Below, piece by piece: positions 1 to 12,814 of a stretch of DNA of 64,000 bases. Within the stretch, counting starts at the first letter, position 1; every line of letters starts with the position of its first letter. The DNA lies in contig BSDZ01000003.1 in the NCBI GenBank assembly GCA_030268105.1, positions 5,565,001 through 5,629,000 on the forward strand, read 5' to 3'. The DNA is from Volvox africanus (Eukaryota; Chlorophyta; Chlorophyceae; Chlamydomonadales; Volvocaceae). Both the position numbers and the translations under genes were made by a program. Under the pieces are notes generated by a model. That model did no database searches and was not told the DNA's origin. It saw only the letters and a program-made list of their open reading frames with translations.

Positions 1-3000
1 GCTGCAGCAGCTGGCGGCTGGGCTGGTGAATGCTGTGGCGGACGCCGTGCCGCACGGCCACGCGGGTGCAGTCCACGGTCAGGCAGCTGCGGTGGCTAAG
101 CGACTAGAAGCGGTGCTGCGGCATTTCATCGGCATGGAGGTAGCGGGTGAGGGCACTGGCCGGTTGCGTTGTGGTAAAGCTAGGCATGGGATGTTTGGAA
201 GTCCGTCGTGTCCGTGGTGCAGATGCTTCATACTGATGCGTGATAGAGCTCGGTAAGATAATTGACATGGTTCCACAAAGCCTGACACTTGCGACCGCTG
301 TTCACTCTCCTGACATACTTTTTTTCGTTCTGGCACCAATTTTGGCGCGTGTTTGGCCATCATCACTGTGACGATACCTATCCTGCTCGTGTGTGTCTAT
401 ATTGTATGGGCCCTATACCATTGGGCTGCGGTTATGGCGGTTATGGCGACACCTGATGGCGTCCGAGGGCAGCTTCTCCACAAGTGCGAGACTGGTGTAA
501 GCGGATTCTGCGGTACCTGGCGACCATCATGGCTTACACCCCACCTGTTAACTTGCCACCGCTGGTGGCAGCACTTGGGGTCATCGCCAAGCAGGTACGT
601 GCCGCACTGCTTGGTTTGCGACTTGGTACGGTAACTGAGCGCGTTGAAAGAACCGGTGGTGATTCTGTACGTAGAGCTGCAAGCAGACGGAGTTACGTCA
701 CGGGATGTGTGATCATCTGAACCTGTGCGTGAACGGCTGAAAGCGAAGGTTTTGGGGTACGTCGAGCCGTACCGCCACGGTTTGACGTCAACGCTCAGAC
801 GTTGTGTATGAACAAGGGTGGCAAACGCCCGACGCGCAAAGGATAGCGGGTCAAGAAGGGTGAGCCGTGTATACTTCGAGGGCTAGCTTATCGCGGTCAA
901 GGGCTACTCGTTTAGGCTGGTCCATACCACCAGTCGTGATGATGATTACATCGTTGTGCAGGAGCACCAAGCAGCTGGTGCAGCAGCCCCTGATGACGAT
1001 GACAACTCGTCGGATGCCTCCTCGGTCTACCAACCTGGGGAGGGACAGCCGGAGTTGCCACCGGCGCTAGCTGCAGCGGCAGCAGCAGCAGTAGCAGCCG
1101 CCGCCGCCGCCTCTACGCATGCACAGGACCAGGCTACCGCCAACGAGAGGGCAGGCAACGGCGAGGCTGCACAGGCGGACGGAGTCGCAACGATGGACGA
1201 GGCCGCAAAGCCGCGCGCTCCACGATCCTACCTGGTGAGTTTGCGAGGCAGTTTGCGAAGGGGCGTCAGCTTACCGGAATGAGCGGCAGGGAGGGAAAGT
1301 TTCCAAAAAGTTAGGCGACCGCTATTTATAGTTTGGACACACTTGGTAATGGAAGCCCATAGTTGCCATCGGTGATGATTTCAGGAGGACCGACTGCTGC
1401 TTGTACCTAAAATGCATCTGTCACTGGGTTCTACTACAGCGTCATAATTGCCTATTGGGAAGCAGGATATGCAATTACGTCTTAGTTGTAAGAAGCTACG
1501 TCCTTCGCCCATATAAGCATGAACATGAGCGGCGGCCCTGTTTTTTTCCGTGCCCCGCCAGGTCCATTCTGCAGCCGCCGCCTTGCCCATGTGGGGCTAC
1601 CCATTCGCGCCCCTTTCCGCCGTTGCACTGCACAATTCCAAGCGTGCGCGTCGCCATCGCGCGCTATCCCAACACCTTGCCGACGCGGCAGCTGTGGCGG
1701 AGGCACCGCGGCCCACGCTGGCTGCAGCGCTGCGACCGCTCCAGACCCTGAAGGATGAAGCCACCACTGCGGGCGCATCGCCAGCGTCTGGACCGGTCTT
1801 ATCCTCTCGGGGGCAGTACCGTTTGGACAGCGAGGCCTTCTGGTCGGCGCTGCAGCACACGCGCAGCCCCTGGCAGGAGCTTACGGGGCCAGCGGACCCG
1901 TTGCTGCTACAGGGCTGCTACGTGCGGTCGGGCCAAACACTCGGCGACGCAGCCACAATCACTGTTCTGCTCAGCGCCATAAACAGGTGGACAAGTCATT
2001 TGGGGTTTAGCGTTGATCGGGTTGCGGAAGGGTAGGAACGGGAAGTTAGATGGCATAGCAACGCCTCGCAGAGGAGGCCTGGAGACCGAACTGGACATCG
2101 TGAAACTGGGCCGGCCGGCGGGTCGCCTTGAGACAGCGCAGTCCTGCGCTGCCAGCCTGAGGATGACTCCCAGGTGGTGGGTTGCCCTCATGGCTTACGT
2201 AGTCCGGTTGGGGCATTGCCCCCTTCTAACAGGAAATTGCGCACGGTACCGGCGTTCTCCCCCCTTCCCTTTTCCATTACAGTTTCAGTGCCGCTCCCGG
2301 TTGCTCCGTTTGAACCCACAGGCTCCCGGTAGAGCTCACAGATGTAGAGGTGACCCTGAAGACCAGCGGCCCGCTGCTGACCAACATACGCCGACCGGCC
2401 ACCTGGGAGCTACCCAGGCTGGCGGCGCAGGACCGAGCGGTGGAGTCCTTTACTGTAAGGAGAACGGGGCGCTTAAGCGCAGAACAGCTTGCACGAGATC
2501 CCCGCTATTTCCACCGATTAACGTTCCTGGCTGTCACCTCTGCGAGGAGGGGCCTCATCAATTGCCTCTATGACGCTCCCTTACGAAGGCAGGGGACGTG
2601 TTCTTCGGCTTCCCCTCTGCTCCCTGCCCTATCTGGATTTTATAGTCATTGTTTCTCCGGTTCCATTCATAGCTGACATACCTGTCTTAACGTACCTGCA
2701 GTTCAAGGTGCTGGGCTACGGTCACATGCAACTACACATGCAGTTGCAGCTGTGCCGGGGCCCACCCCGCACAGACACCTCGCCGCTGCAGCTCTCCTGC
2801 TTGCCGTTGGAGGTACCTACAGCGTTGCTCATGCTGCCGTCCAGGCAGGTGACTGAAGCCGCTGAGTTCTTCAAGACCTGGGGAACTTTGCCCGCGCGTG
2901 TTGAGCTATCAGGTGCGCCAGGAGGACGCAAAGGTGGTGGCGCCCGGGTGTGGATGTGGGTGTGGGGATGGATATATTGCGTTTGGATGGTCCCAAGGAA

Positions 3001-4361
3001 GTGCGGGACTGGATTTTGTCCTCGGTGGAATGAAGGTAGGATGCGTGGAGGGTTAACAATCATAGCCGCCATACGTCTTAGCGGCCCAGGAACTGAATCT
3101 CCAAATGGCCGTTCGGGCTCACTGGCGCCGAACCACAGAAGCCTGAGGATACTCGCGCAGCGTCTGTTGATGGCGTTAACCAATGGCGTCTGTTAAACAG
3201 GTCTGGCCTATCAGGACGCTGATCACTGATCGCCAAACTCGTCACTTGTGGTTCCACTATCTTCTGATGCTCCATCCCATGCCTCCAGGCGTCTGCACCT
3301 GGCCGGGTCCCGAGGGCGGCGCCTTTCTCATATCGGCGCTGCTGCGACAGACCATGGGCTGCGCATTGCTGCAGCACGTGCCCGCGGTGTACGGGTTCCA
3401 GGCTGCCTTCGCTGCGGACACGGTGCAAGGGGACGGGCTGGCGCTCGTGGTGACGACGCAGCTGATGCCACCAGGCGGGCTGGGCAGCAGTCAGGAGACG
3501 TTCTGCACCTTCTCCATCAGGTGCGTCGCGGCCAAATTTAGCGTTGATTGTTGTCCTGAAAGGAGGGAACAGGGCAACAGACCGGGAGCGAGAATGGGGC
3601 TTCGATAAGATTGGGACTTTTTCGCACGCAACCGTGTACCGGAAAGTTGCATATTTTAAGACGGATGGTCTCGGGCGGTTCATGGGTTGCAGCCTGACCT
3701 TGGTTTATGGGAGGCAGTGCCGCTTTAGTGTTCTTGCAAGGGGCCAAAGCCCACGGACTCGGCGAAGCTGCGGCACTTCTACGTGCTATGTATTACGTGC
3801 CCTAATGAAGCTACATACATATGTATGTGTGCGTCTTTGTATATGTATAATCATTATATATGCAGCAGAACCTCCCGAAGCCACTTGCAGGGTGTACCAA
3901 GCCCTACCCAAAAGACAACAAATGCTTTCCTCCCCCAGTAAGACTCAGACCTGACGTCCCGAATCCATACCCATGGTCCCCGTCCCCCGTGTGCGCCCTT
4001 CTGACCTGCCAGATCAAATTCTCCAGACCTTGTGCTTAGCATTCAGAATGGTGCCGCCGCCTGGCTAGCCCAGATCACGGCCGGAACTGCCAGTGTGGGA
4101 GGTGGCGGCCCATCAACTCCAACCGCCGCCAGCGCCAAGCCGCCGCTACACCCCCGCGTGGCCGCGCTGCTGCAGTTGTATAGCGCAAGCGCGGCACAGT
4201 TAGATTCAGTGCTGGCGCCTATGACTTCATTTGGCCTCTCGGCGGCCATCGGGGCGGGGGCGGAGCCTGGCACTCGAGGTGGATCCAATACCCTTAATAC
4301 GGTGTTCCTGAAGAATTGGGCACTCCAAGAGTGGCAACGACTTCACCGTCTGGCTGTTTAG
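1..4361 (+). CDS. TPLATE: TPLATE-like subunit of the TSET/TPLATE endocytic complex, C-terminal part (5' end outside window)
   Basis: TPLATE is the large adaptin-like subunit of the plant TSET/TPLATE complex, which acts at the plasma membrane in clathrin-mediated endocytosis. Supported exons are (start uncertain, about 885-962)-1234, 1562-1986, 2322-2454, 2702-2912, 3289-3520 and 4040-4361; all junction phases agree. Blocks that align with remembered plant TPLATE are: ELTGPADP near 1880, followed by a beta-rich stretch; LPVELTDVEVTL (appendage strand) in the third exon; a segment from LSCLPLEVPTALLMLP to EFFKTWGTLPARVEL in the fourth; a block ending in YGFQAAFAA in the fifth; and ALQEWQRL just before the stop. 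The first supported exon is an Ala- and acid-rich linker. Earlier exon-like pieces at about 2-140 and 530-592 may belong to the same gene but are not assigned. The charged Glu/Lys tail that plant TPLATE carries before its end is missing. Family call is fairly sure; the 5' structure is not. Confidence 0.78.
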
Positions 4362-6708
4362 GGCCGCTGCGATGGATGGGAATGAACTGGATGTGTTGAT
4401 GAAAGGTTATTGCGTAAGGTTGGTGGGCATTGGAAAACCCGTCCATGCGCGTTGCTTCGGTACACTTGGTGAGGATTTAGATGCATGGAGAGAGCACGGG
4501 TCGAAGGTGCAATGTAAGGACGTCAGCCGAAAACTGGCCTTCACGTGCCCACGTGCGTTGCACCCGAGTGCTGAGCAACATGCTCGCGTACTGTCCACGT
4601 CAACTGTTGCCTCCTAAGTTGCAATGTCTGTAGGCAAAGGAGGCCATCTGGATTCAGCTGCAGTGCCAGGACGCATAAATGTTTAGGCTGTGTCGCAATC
4701 ACCGACGCCTGCATGGCGTCCATCTCGGCCCTTGCAGCAAGGGATGTCTAAGAAGAAAGGAATGAAGGGCGTCGGAAAGCACCATCTAAGATTTACTGGT
4801 GCTAGGTCAGGGTGCCAGGAGTCAGCCGGAGATTTTCAGCAGGACATCCGGAGGGAAAGCTGACCCCAAGAGTAACGTCTTGGACCCTTAGGATCCTGGA
4901 CCTGCCCTAGATGGATGTACGATTCCTCCCGCAGGCCAGCAAATGGGCAGTTGGTGACACTGCTCTCCCTCGCTGCGCTCTTCACACAGATCTTTCAACA
5001 TGGCTGATTTGTGAGGGGCTCATATAACCTCAGAAAGATCGGCGCCAAATGAATGGGGGACGCCAAGAAATGTTGATGAATATCCTTAGTTCCGAGTAAG
5101 TCCGCCAAACAGGGCACCGTCACCCATCTTGTTAGCCCAAAGGTTGGGTCGTGCGGGTCGTTAACCGGAGTCGACGAAGGGTGATTCCTGTTTATCGCAC
5201 GGGAGATGTGTACATCCTCTCTGGCTTACAACACTTGCTGCGCAGACAGTTTCCCACCAAGGTTTGCCTGGGCCGGCCGAAGCCAGGGGCAAACACTGGA
5301 AAAGAGATGCCAGGAAGAAGGTAGTAGGAGAGCCCTCGCCATACGACCATAAGATTTGTTGAGCCGTGGCGGAAACAGAGCACTCAGCTGAGTAAACCGG
5401 AGATGGGAGATGATATCAGGGGACCGAGGACTACGCACCTGACAACTTAGTAGCCTCGGGGTAAGGGGTAAAGCTTCGCACATCTAGCTGACCATGGCCA
5501 ATGATATGCTAGGGTCGTGCAGGGGTCATGCAGGGTCGTGCAGGGTCGTGCATGTGTTAGCTGCAGTTAAGGCTGCGGATTCGAAGGTTGGCGTTGTTGT
5601 GAAAGCAACGTAGGCCAGACAGGGGCAACGCTCTCCTTCTGTTCATGCTTTTGTTCTTGGAAATGGCTCTCGGACTGACGTTCTCGACACGTGTTTTGTC
5701 GCCACAAGAAGGTCAGTCCAAGGGAAACCGCCCACATATTCCGACAATTGCGGTAAACTCTCTCCAGATTCGTCGTGCGTTCCCTCTCTGCTCCGTCGCC
5801 CCGCGCCGCCTCATCTTCGCGGATGTCACCGACGGTTAACTGCGACCATAAGTGGCCAAACGCCTGGAGCCTAATGGCTTAAGTGCCTTGAGGAATGAAC
5901 TGCTGCATTTCCAATACTTGGCCGCACTTTTTCAGGTTCAAGATGAACCGAGCCGGTAGGAAGCCGATGGCTGCTAGTATCATCGATGATCATCAAGTCG
6001 TACAGTCATCCGTGCGCCTGGTTTTCCTCGGCTTTATTCAGGGGCTTCGGTTCCCATCTGGTCACAACTGCGTAAGAATCTGAAGCATTGCAATAGGAGG
6101 GCCTCGTCTCTACAGTGGGGCCACACTAATTTGCCCGAAAGAACAGTGTCCCACGCGATTTGCAAGTCCCCATAATAGCCTTTCCCCCAACAACTTTGTG
6201 TCCCTACATTTGCCATCCGCAGCTTTTTTCACCCCCTCGGCAGCAGTATCGAAAGTTGGAACAATGCTCGGACGAGCCGAAGCGCTCAACGCCACTCCTG
6301 CACTGCGAACGGAAAAAATTCCAAGGTCATGTATCTAAACATCCAATGCTTTCTGCTAAGTCGAAAGGCCGCAGGTAGGGGGCAGGTGGAGGAGATAGGT
6401 CTCGGAAAGGACCAATGGCGCTATGCAGACTATATTGCGTATTGTGGTGCTGCAATACATCTTAGATTTCTGGACAAATCGGCATGCTAGTTTCCCGTAT
6501 ACATCGTACTGTACTGTAACAAATGTCGCCTGGTTGTTGTTCCGCAGGAAGAGTTCCCAAGCGCTCCGTTTGTAAAATATCAATGACATAGAGGGTATCA
6601 AGCTGTAACATGTTACGTGCGGACAGGAACCCGCCTCAGCAGTCCTGAGGGCCACCAACTTTTGATTAGCCATTATTCGGGGGCTCTTCTGGCGCTGCGC
6701 CAGCTGAA
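4362..6708. other. Intergenic region between TPLATE-like and TPP genes
   Basis: No coding exon is supported on either strand. Open frames are short and lack matching splice sites. It must hold the TPLATE-like 3' UTR and the promoter and 5' UTR of the trehalose phosphatase gene. A short tandem repeat lies at about 5512-5556. Confidence 0.5.
5511..5556. repeat. Short tandem repeat, about 11-bp unit
   Basis: About four imperfect copies of a unit reading GGGTCGTGCAG follow one another; one copy carries GGTCATGCAG instead. It sits in the upstream region of the TPP gene, with no evident function. Confidence 0.8.
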
Positions 6709-9597
6709 ATGTGGAGGTCATATTCAGCGGCGCAGCCTGGAACTTCACCGAGTACGTTTCCAAGCTCAGCGGGCCCCTTTGGTCCCGGCTCTCGAGCGAG
6801 TTTCGAGCTAGGCGATGACGATAGCATGACACCTGCAACTGGGACAAACGGATATCCACGTGCTAGCTTTGGAGACTCTCCTTTTGGACAAAGCGACTTA
6901 GTTGGCAGCGATGAGGCAGCGCAGGGTTATTTGGCATGGCAGGCAAGCCAAAAGGCATCACATTATAGTATATATGAATCAAAACGTATAGCAACAAATG
7001 CGTTATGTAACGCAGGAGAACCACCCTTGCATACTGACGCATTTCGAGTTGTTTAAAGCTGCCGTGGAAGGCAAACGCCTCGCCGTATTCCTCGATTATG
7101 ACGGTATGGCACTTAATATCTTGTAGAGGCGCACGCTGCGAAAACGCCGCAGAAAGATGACCCGTGCATGGCTCGCAGGCACCCTCACGCCCATTGTGTC
7201 CAACCCGGACGACGCTAAGATGTCCGAAGAGGCAAGTCACACGCTTGCAATTTTAACCACTCTGAGATGCCTGGTTGCACCCTTCGGGAGGGTTTCGAGC
7301 ATTTTGGGGCACACATTAAGTACCTGGGTGGCGCCGGGCACCGAACACCATCGCTGACAATGCAGATGCGCAACGTGGTTCGGGCAGTGGCTCGAGCGTT
7401 TCCCACGGCCATCATCAGCGGGCGTGGCCGGGAAAAAGTCGAGGGCTTTGTGCAGCTGAAGGAGCTGTTCTATGCTGGAAGCCACGGAATGGACATCGCA
7501 GGGCCCCGGGTGAGAGGCGAGCCCGTAAGCTGCAGAGGGACGGAGGGAGCAACAGAGGTCCTTATTCGATCGTGCATAGCGGGGTCCAGATGCAGCCCCT
7601 TGCCCTCGCAAAGGCCGAGAAAGAAGAACTTCTCCTTGATTGGTTCTAACGCCATCCCCGAGTGGATGCTATGTGGTCCGAGCGGTTGCCGCGGGCTGTT
7701 CACGCCGAACAGGACCCCTATACCACAATATCGTTAGAAGCTTACCGACTGGTGTCTGGGGTAAGATGATAGTGACATGATAAAGCGCGGCAGGGGGTGG
7801 TCCTGCCTGCGGCTTCCTGCTCTTCAGCCTTCGCCACTACCGTCACCCTCCGGTTTGTGGTATTTATTTATCTTGTATTGATCGCAGGTTGACAACGGCA
7901 GCAGCAACGGTGCGTCATGCATCGGCCGGACCAGTGGGGACTTCCAGCCGGCAGCGCACTTTAGACCCCTCATCGACGACATCTTCGAGCAACTTCAGAA
8001 ACGGTGCGTAATGTACCGGATGGTGTTCGCATGATGGTGTGCGTTTTTTAGCCGTGGGCCCATTTTTCCTCGCAGCGGCATTATTGCGTGCGATTAAGCT
8101 GGAGACGGTTTGAAACTCGCAGGAACGTATTCTTGACTTGCGCGGATTCTATAAAGGAAGCCTGTGCTCGGTGATGCAGGGCAAGCAGGGAAAAGGGAAC
8201 GAGTCAAACCCACGTAGACAGTGGTTGCTTTAGATTGCGTAAGCTTGGCCAGCTCGGAACTTCCTCCTCCCGCTCCTCCTCTCGCGCCAACAGGTTGAAG
8301 GACGTCCCGGGATCGAGTGTGGAACACAACAACTTCTGCGTCAGTGCGCACTTTCGGAACTGCCCGGGGGAGGCATGGCAGGAGGTGATCAGCACCGTGG
8401 AGGATGTGGTCTCGGAGCATGACGACTTGCGAATGACGCGGGGCAGAAAGGTGGTGGAGATACGGCCAAAGGTACGGCTGCCTGGGCCTTGGAGCTGGCC
8501 AGCGCCAGCGCCGCGCAACGGGCACATCTAGGGCAGAGTTTGCGCTGACTTTCTCTTTCCTCTAGAAGGACATCGAGCCATGCGCCACGTAATAGACACA
8601 GCCAGGTATGGCTCTCCCTGCTCCTTGCTCGCGAGGACAGCCTTGCACGCCCCAGTGCCCACTTTCTTGGCCTTGTCTTTTTGTTGTTAGACCCCGGTGT
8701 TCCGGGCATCCCTCCCCTTCCTTTTCCCCCTAGGTGGATTGGCACAAGGGCACAGCGTTATCCCACTTAGTGGAGGCTCTGGGGTTAAGCCAGCAGCCGG
8801 ATGTGGTGGCCATATACGTTGGGGACGACCACACGGACGAGGACGCGTTTCGGACCTTGGAGGAGACCCGGCAAGGTGGGGACGGCCACGGGGCGGTCCC
8901 GGGGGTGGGGGGGGGGTGAAGACGCAAGTCGCTGCAGTAAGTCACAAACACACACGGACTCACAAACACTCACTTCGGGCTTATGGGACTTACGGTCAAG
9001 CAGGCGACCCATAGCGATGAAGTAGGGCTTAGCCGTTCAGGAACAGTGGAGGGCTGGGACTGGCGTTACGGCCTAGCAGGCGTTGGTAGGTTGACTTTCG
9101 ACCCTCAGGTCCAATGAGATCCCCGGGTTGTCTCCAAAAGCACGAGTCCCACGTGACCCAGGGGGGGAGAGGACTGCGGCGTTGCCGGTCGTCGTTCCCG
9201 GCTCTGATATCCAGTCGCAGCTGGCTCCGGACTCCTCAAAACTTAAGGGAGTGGAGCCATCCATCCTTTCTTCCTTCCATCCATTTGCCCAACGCTGCAC
9301 GCTCACGATACACAGCCAGTAAAGGGATGTCCTTACCCTTCGTTGCTCCCTATTTCAGGTTTCGGCATTCTCGTGAGCACGCGGCCCAAGCCGACACGAG
9401 CGAGATTCACGGTACGCGACCCAGCTTGCGTCCAGATCTTCTTGTCCGGGATCGTGGAGTGGGCCAAATCGAAGAGCAACGGCTGGCACGCGAACCCATG
9501 CTGTAACGGTTGGAGCATGGCACTCTCAAGTTCTGATTCGATGGAAAACCCAAGCAAGGCGGCAGGGGCGGCGGTGGTAGCGGCGGGGACGTCGTGA
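6709..9597 (+). CDS. TPP: Trehalose-6-phosphate phosphatase (HAD superfamily)
   Basis: This enzyme dephosphorylates trehalose 6-phosphate to trehalose, the last step of trehalose synthesis, usually in the cytosol. Eight exons: 6709-6942, 7016-7103, 7179-7231, 7366-7509, 7888-8003, 8294-8471, 8734-8875 and 9359-9597, giving 397 residues in one continuous phase. HAD motif I (LDYDGTLTPIV) is split by the intron at 7104-7178, between G and T of DYDGT. Motif II lies in [16 protein letters not shown], then YAGSHGMDI. The cap contributes [13 protein letters not shown]. Motif III is VDWHKG, and motif IV is [10 protein letters not shown]. The first 70 or so residues are Ser/Pro/Gly-rich and probably disordered. 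The chosen ATG at 6709 opens the exon that runs in frame into YLAWQ and then ENHP, as in plant TPPs. Two introns (after 6942 and after 7231) start with GC instead of GT. There is no synthase (TPS) domain, so this is a stand-alone phosphatase. Confidence 0.95.
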
Positions 9598-12500
9598 GAG
9601 AGGGTCTCCCGCGCGTCCCGTGCTCTCGCTCTGCTTGGTTGTAGCGGGCATCATGAAAGGGATCGTGGCTTGCAGTGGGGACCACGTGAAGGGACGGGGG
9701 GGGGCGTAATGCATGGTTTGGTTTGGTTCGGTGATCAGGATGAGAATGGCGGTGAAGGTAGTGGCAGTTTGGGGGTGTGCTGCTGCTGACAGTGGTGATG
9801 AAGTGGTAGTGGAAGCGGAGGTGGTGGTGCGCAGTAGTGCTGGTGGCAGAAACTCGTTTGCCGTGCAGCGGGAGGGAGGGGGCCCCGGGGAGATGTGCCC
9901 GGTTCAATGGAGGCGGGCCGGCTGCGGGGCCAGCAGATGCATCGAGAACGCAGAAGAGCGCAAGGCTAAGGTGAAGCGCCGCCGCCACGATGTACGGGAT
10001 AAGAACGTTCAAGTATACGCATACTAAACGACATTACAGTTGCCGCGTACTAGCATAAGGTAGCCCTCTTGTCCTAGGCCGGCGACATGGGGGAGGGCAG
10101 CATCCCGTTCCTATGCGCTGCTTTTTTTGGGCCAGGGTGGGCTTGAGGTGATGATGAGGCGGACGCGGGTTGCGGCGAGGGCAACCGCTTGCTGAATCTG
10201 GATCTGGATCTGGATCCGTCAGACCGCGCTGGCACGGATCAAATTGGTCGGCCACGTGGATGGGGTCGGCGGCGGGGGGGGTGACGGTTGCTCCAGGCCA
10301 CGGCGACACGTCGGTGCTGCTGCTGCTGCTGCCGCCGCTCTGCACCCGTGTCACACTTGCCGTGCAATGTCACCCCCAATGTAACACTAGGGTTTTGGAA
10401 CTGGAGGTTTTGCAAGCACATTGTGAGGTAATAGCAATTGCGATGTCGGTCAGTTCGTTGATTGGTCGGCTTCGAAAAGAACTCCACACGGGAAGCCGAA
10501 ACGTTCCGGTTTCGGTTTCTGTCGTACACAGATACGGTGGCAGTGCGTCAGCCTGTTCGCTAATGGTAACGTGTATGTTCACTCGGCTGTCGCCCCACTC
10601 GGTATCTAAGGCCATGCGAGCAGCATCATGCCAGCGGTTCAGTCCAGCCTAAGGGCCACCGGGCCGCCGTTCTTTATTTTTTGAACCTTTTCGTAGTAGG
10701 GTTGATGAGCCGCCCTTCCTTAGCGGGCTGTGGGATTGCCTGGGAGCGCCTGGATGCGCTGTATGTAAGCCTAAAAGGGTATGGAATGAGACATCCTGGT
10801 TCTGTGCGGGTGTGCGACTCTCCAGCCAGTCGGGTCTATACCTCGCGGCGCAGTGAAGCAGGAAGGGCTCTCCCTCTCTCCAGTGGACGGAATAAGGACC
10901 GTTGGCGGTGGGCGCGTTTGGCGGTTCGTTGCAACGGTAATCCGAGCCCTAAGCATCACCGGTGGCTTTTTGTGTCGGCCACGCGGCATCATGTCGCATT
11001 ATATTGCCCGGCCGGTCAGGAGAGGTTCGCGGCCTGATTTTGGAGGTTGTTAGGTTTTGCGCGATGAGGCAGGCGTGGGCACCGCTTAGGAGATAAGCCT
11101 ATGAGATGCGGACAGGGTTCAGCGCCGACGCCAGCACATTGTTTAATGGGTTGTGGTTGACTTATTGTGCTGGCTGTCGAGCGGGGAGATCACTCAAGGG
11201 TACAGTCCGCTGATGGAACAGAGCGCCGGTCTTTTCGCCATCTCGGTGGCTGAATAAACACAGCGTAAGCTTGATTGGTTCCGTTGCCCTTCTTCCCCCC
11301 CCCCCGGCCTACCGGAAGGAAGGGTTTTCAAGAGGCTCCAGGGGAGCGCTCTGGTTCAAAAAGGGAGTGTGGGTAACGCCGGCGTGGTTTGTATTTGTGT
11401 TGTCCCTGATTGGCGCCTGCATGTGTGTGAATTTTCGTGGAGCAAAGGAGGGGGGGATTCTCCCGGCGGCGCCTGCGGCGGGGTCCCCCGTCAATATGCC
11501 AACGCCTCATCTTGCTCGTCCCCGAGACGACAGGGTGGAGGACAGGTGTCAGCCAGGGGGTGCCACCTGCCCCTGCGTCTGTGTCTGCGTCTGTCGTGGT
11601 GCCAGCACGCCGGCTAGAATTGCTTTCAAAAGTAAAATTGAGGCGTGCAAAAGCAGCCTCTCCTGCCCATCCTGGGCAAACTCCATAAATCTGGACCACC
11701 TTCGAAAACCCATCAGACGGGGTTGGGATGTTGCCCCACGCATGGGTCTCTTCGCCAGCGTTACTGCACTCTCTGGCGTATGCCACAGCGGGATCTCCAC
11801 TGCCATCGTCGCCTGTCTTCACCGACGACAAGTGAGGACCAACCCCCCTCCGACCAGTAGGTTTTACCTACCACGCGCATGCGATTCAAGAAGAATTTAA
11901 ATCGATCAAAACTTGGGAAGAGCCCAGATGAAGGAGCTCTCCCCCAGAACAGCTGAACTCTTCAGCTCTTGGAGGTACAGCCCCCTCTCCCCCCGTTGTG
12001 TCGACACCCCTCCTTCCTTGCGTCTTCATTCGTCTGGGAACAGCTAGGTCATGCCACGTTAGCGCGGGCACGGTCCAAACACACACACAGAGACACATAC
12101 CACAACCGGGCAAATCAATTCATCACGCAACACGCAGGGCGCTCGCAGACATGCACGGTACGGTACCGTTGGTTATATGCCCCAGTGCGCGTGATTGCTG
12201 TCAGTGCAGGTGCACATGAATTGTACATATTAAGCAGTACATTTCTACCTTTGTTCGTATGCTGAGGGCGCGAACTATCTTAGTCTCAGGACGCTCGATG
12301 ATGCGTGCACGGGGCGCTGGCGGGGAGGAGAGACGCTCCCCTTATTGTGCGCCCACTTGGTCTCAGGCCAACTGCGCCTACGTAACTGGCCCCTTTCTGG
12401 CTGCCCTAGGCGTTACGGTGTTAAGTTATGGAGCTCTCATGACAATTGCTATCTGTCCGACATTCAGGCGCAAAATCATCTATCAACTGCGCATCCAAGT

Positions 12501-12814
12501 GGGGCTTATTGAGGAAACGCGACACGTCTGACCATGCAGCTCCCTTTGCGATCATGTAAAATCCACGAGTATTAAAACATTGTTAAAATACGACCCTTTT
12601 TTAAAGACTAATGCAAACGAATCCGCGAACATGAACGTGGAGTCTTGATTCCTTCATGGTGGGTGTGCCTTGCCTCACGCTGTTTGCCGGGGAAAACTGC
12701 GGCCATCAGCATAGCAAGGGGGCGTCGAATGGGGGGTCCAGAGCCACGCAATCTGAAAATGCATTTGAACACTCGGGGGACATTTGCTCCCGCACCAGGA
12801 CGCGGCTGTGCACT
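9598..12814. other. Long intergenic region between convergent genes
   Basis: About 3.2 kb between the TPP stop and the stop of the minus-strand Gln-rich gene. I see no supported exon. It contains simple-sequence tracts: GGATCT units near 10194-10217, a poly-C run near 11287-11297 and CT/GT-rich stretches. A minus-strand frame at 11328-11831 is open for 167 codons, but has no recognisable motif or flanking splice logic. Confidence 0.45.
10194..10217. repeat. Hexanucleotide repeat
   Basis: Roughly three to four copies of a GGATCT unit (GAATCT, GGATCT, GGATCT, GGATCC). Simple sequence in the intergenic region after TPP. Confidence 0.7.

Noticed and set aside
11328..11831. 167-codon minus-strand open frame
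   Set aside because: It has no recognisable domain, no supported splice sites, and an overlapping plus frame of similar length. Probably a chance frame in a long intergenic region.
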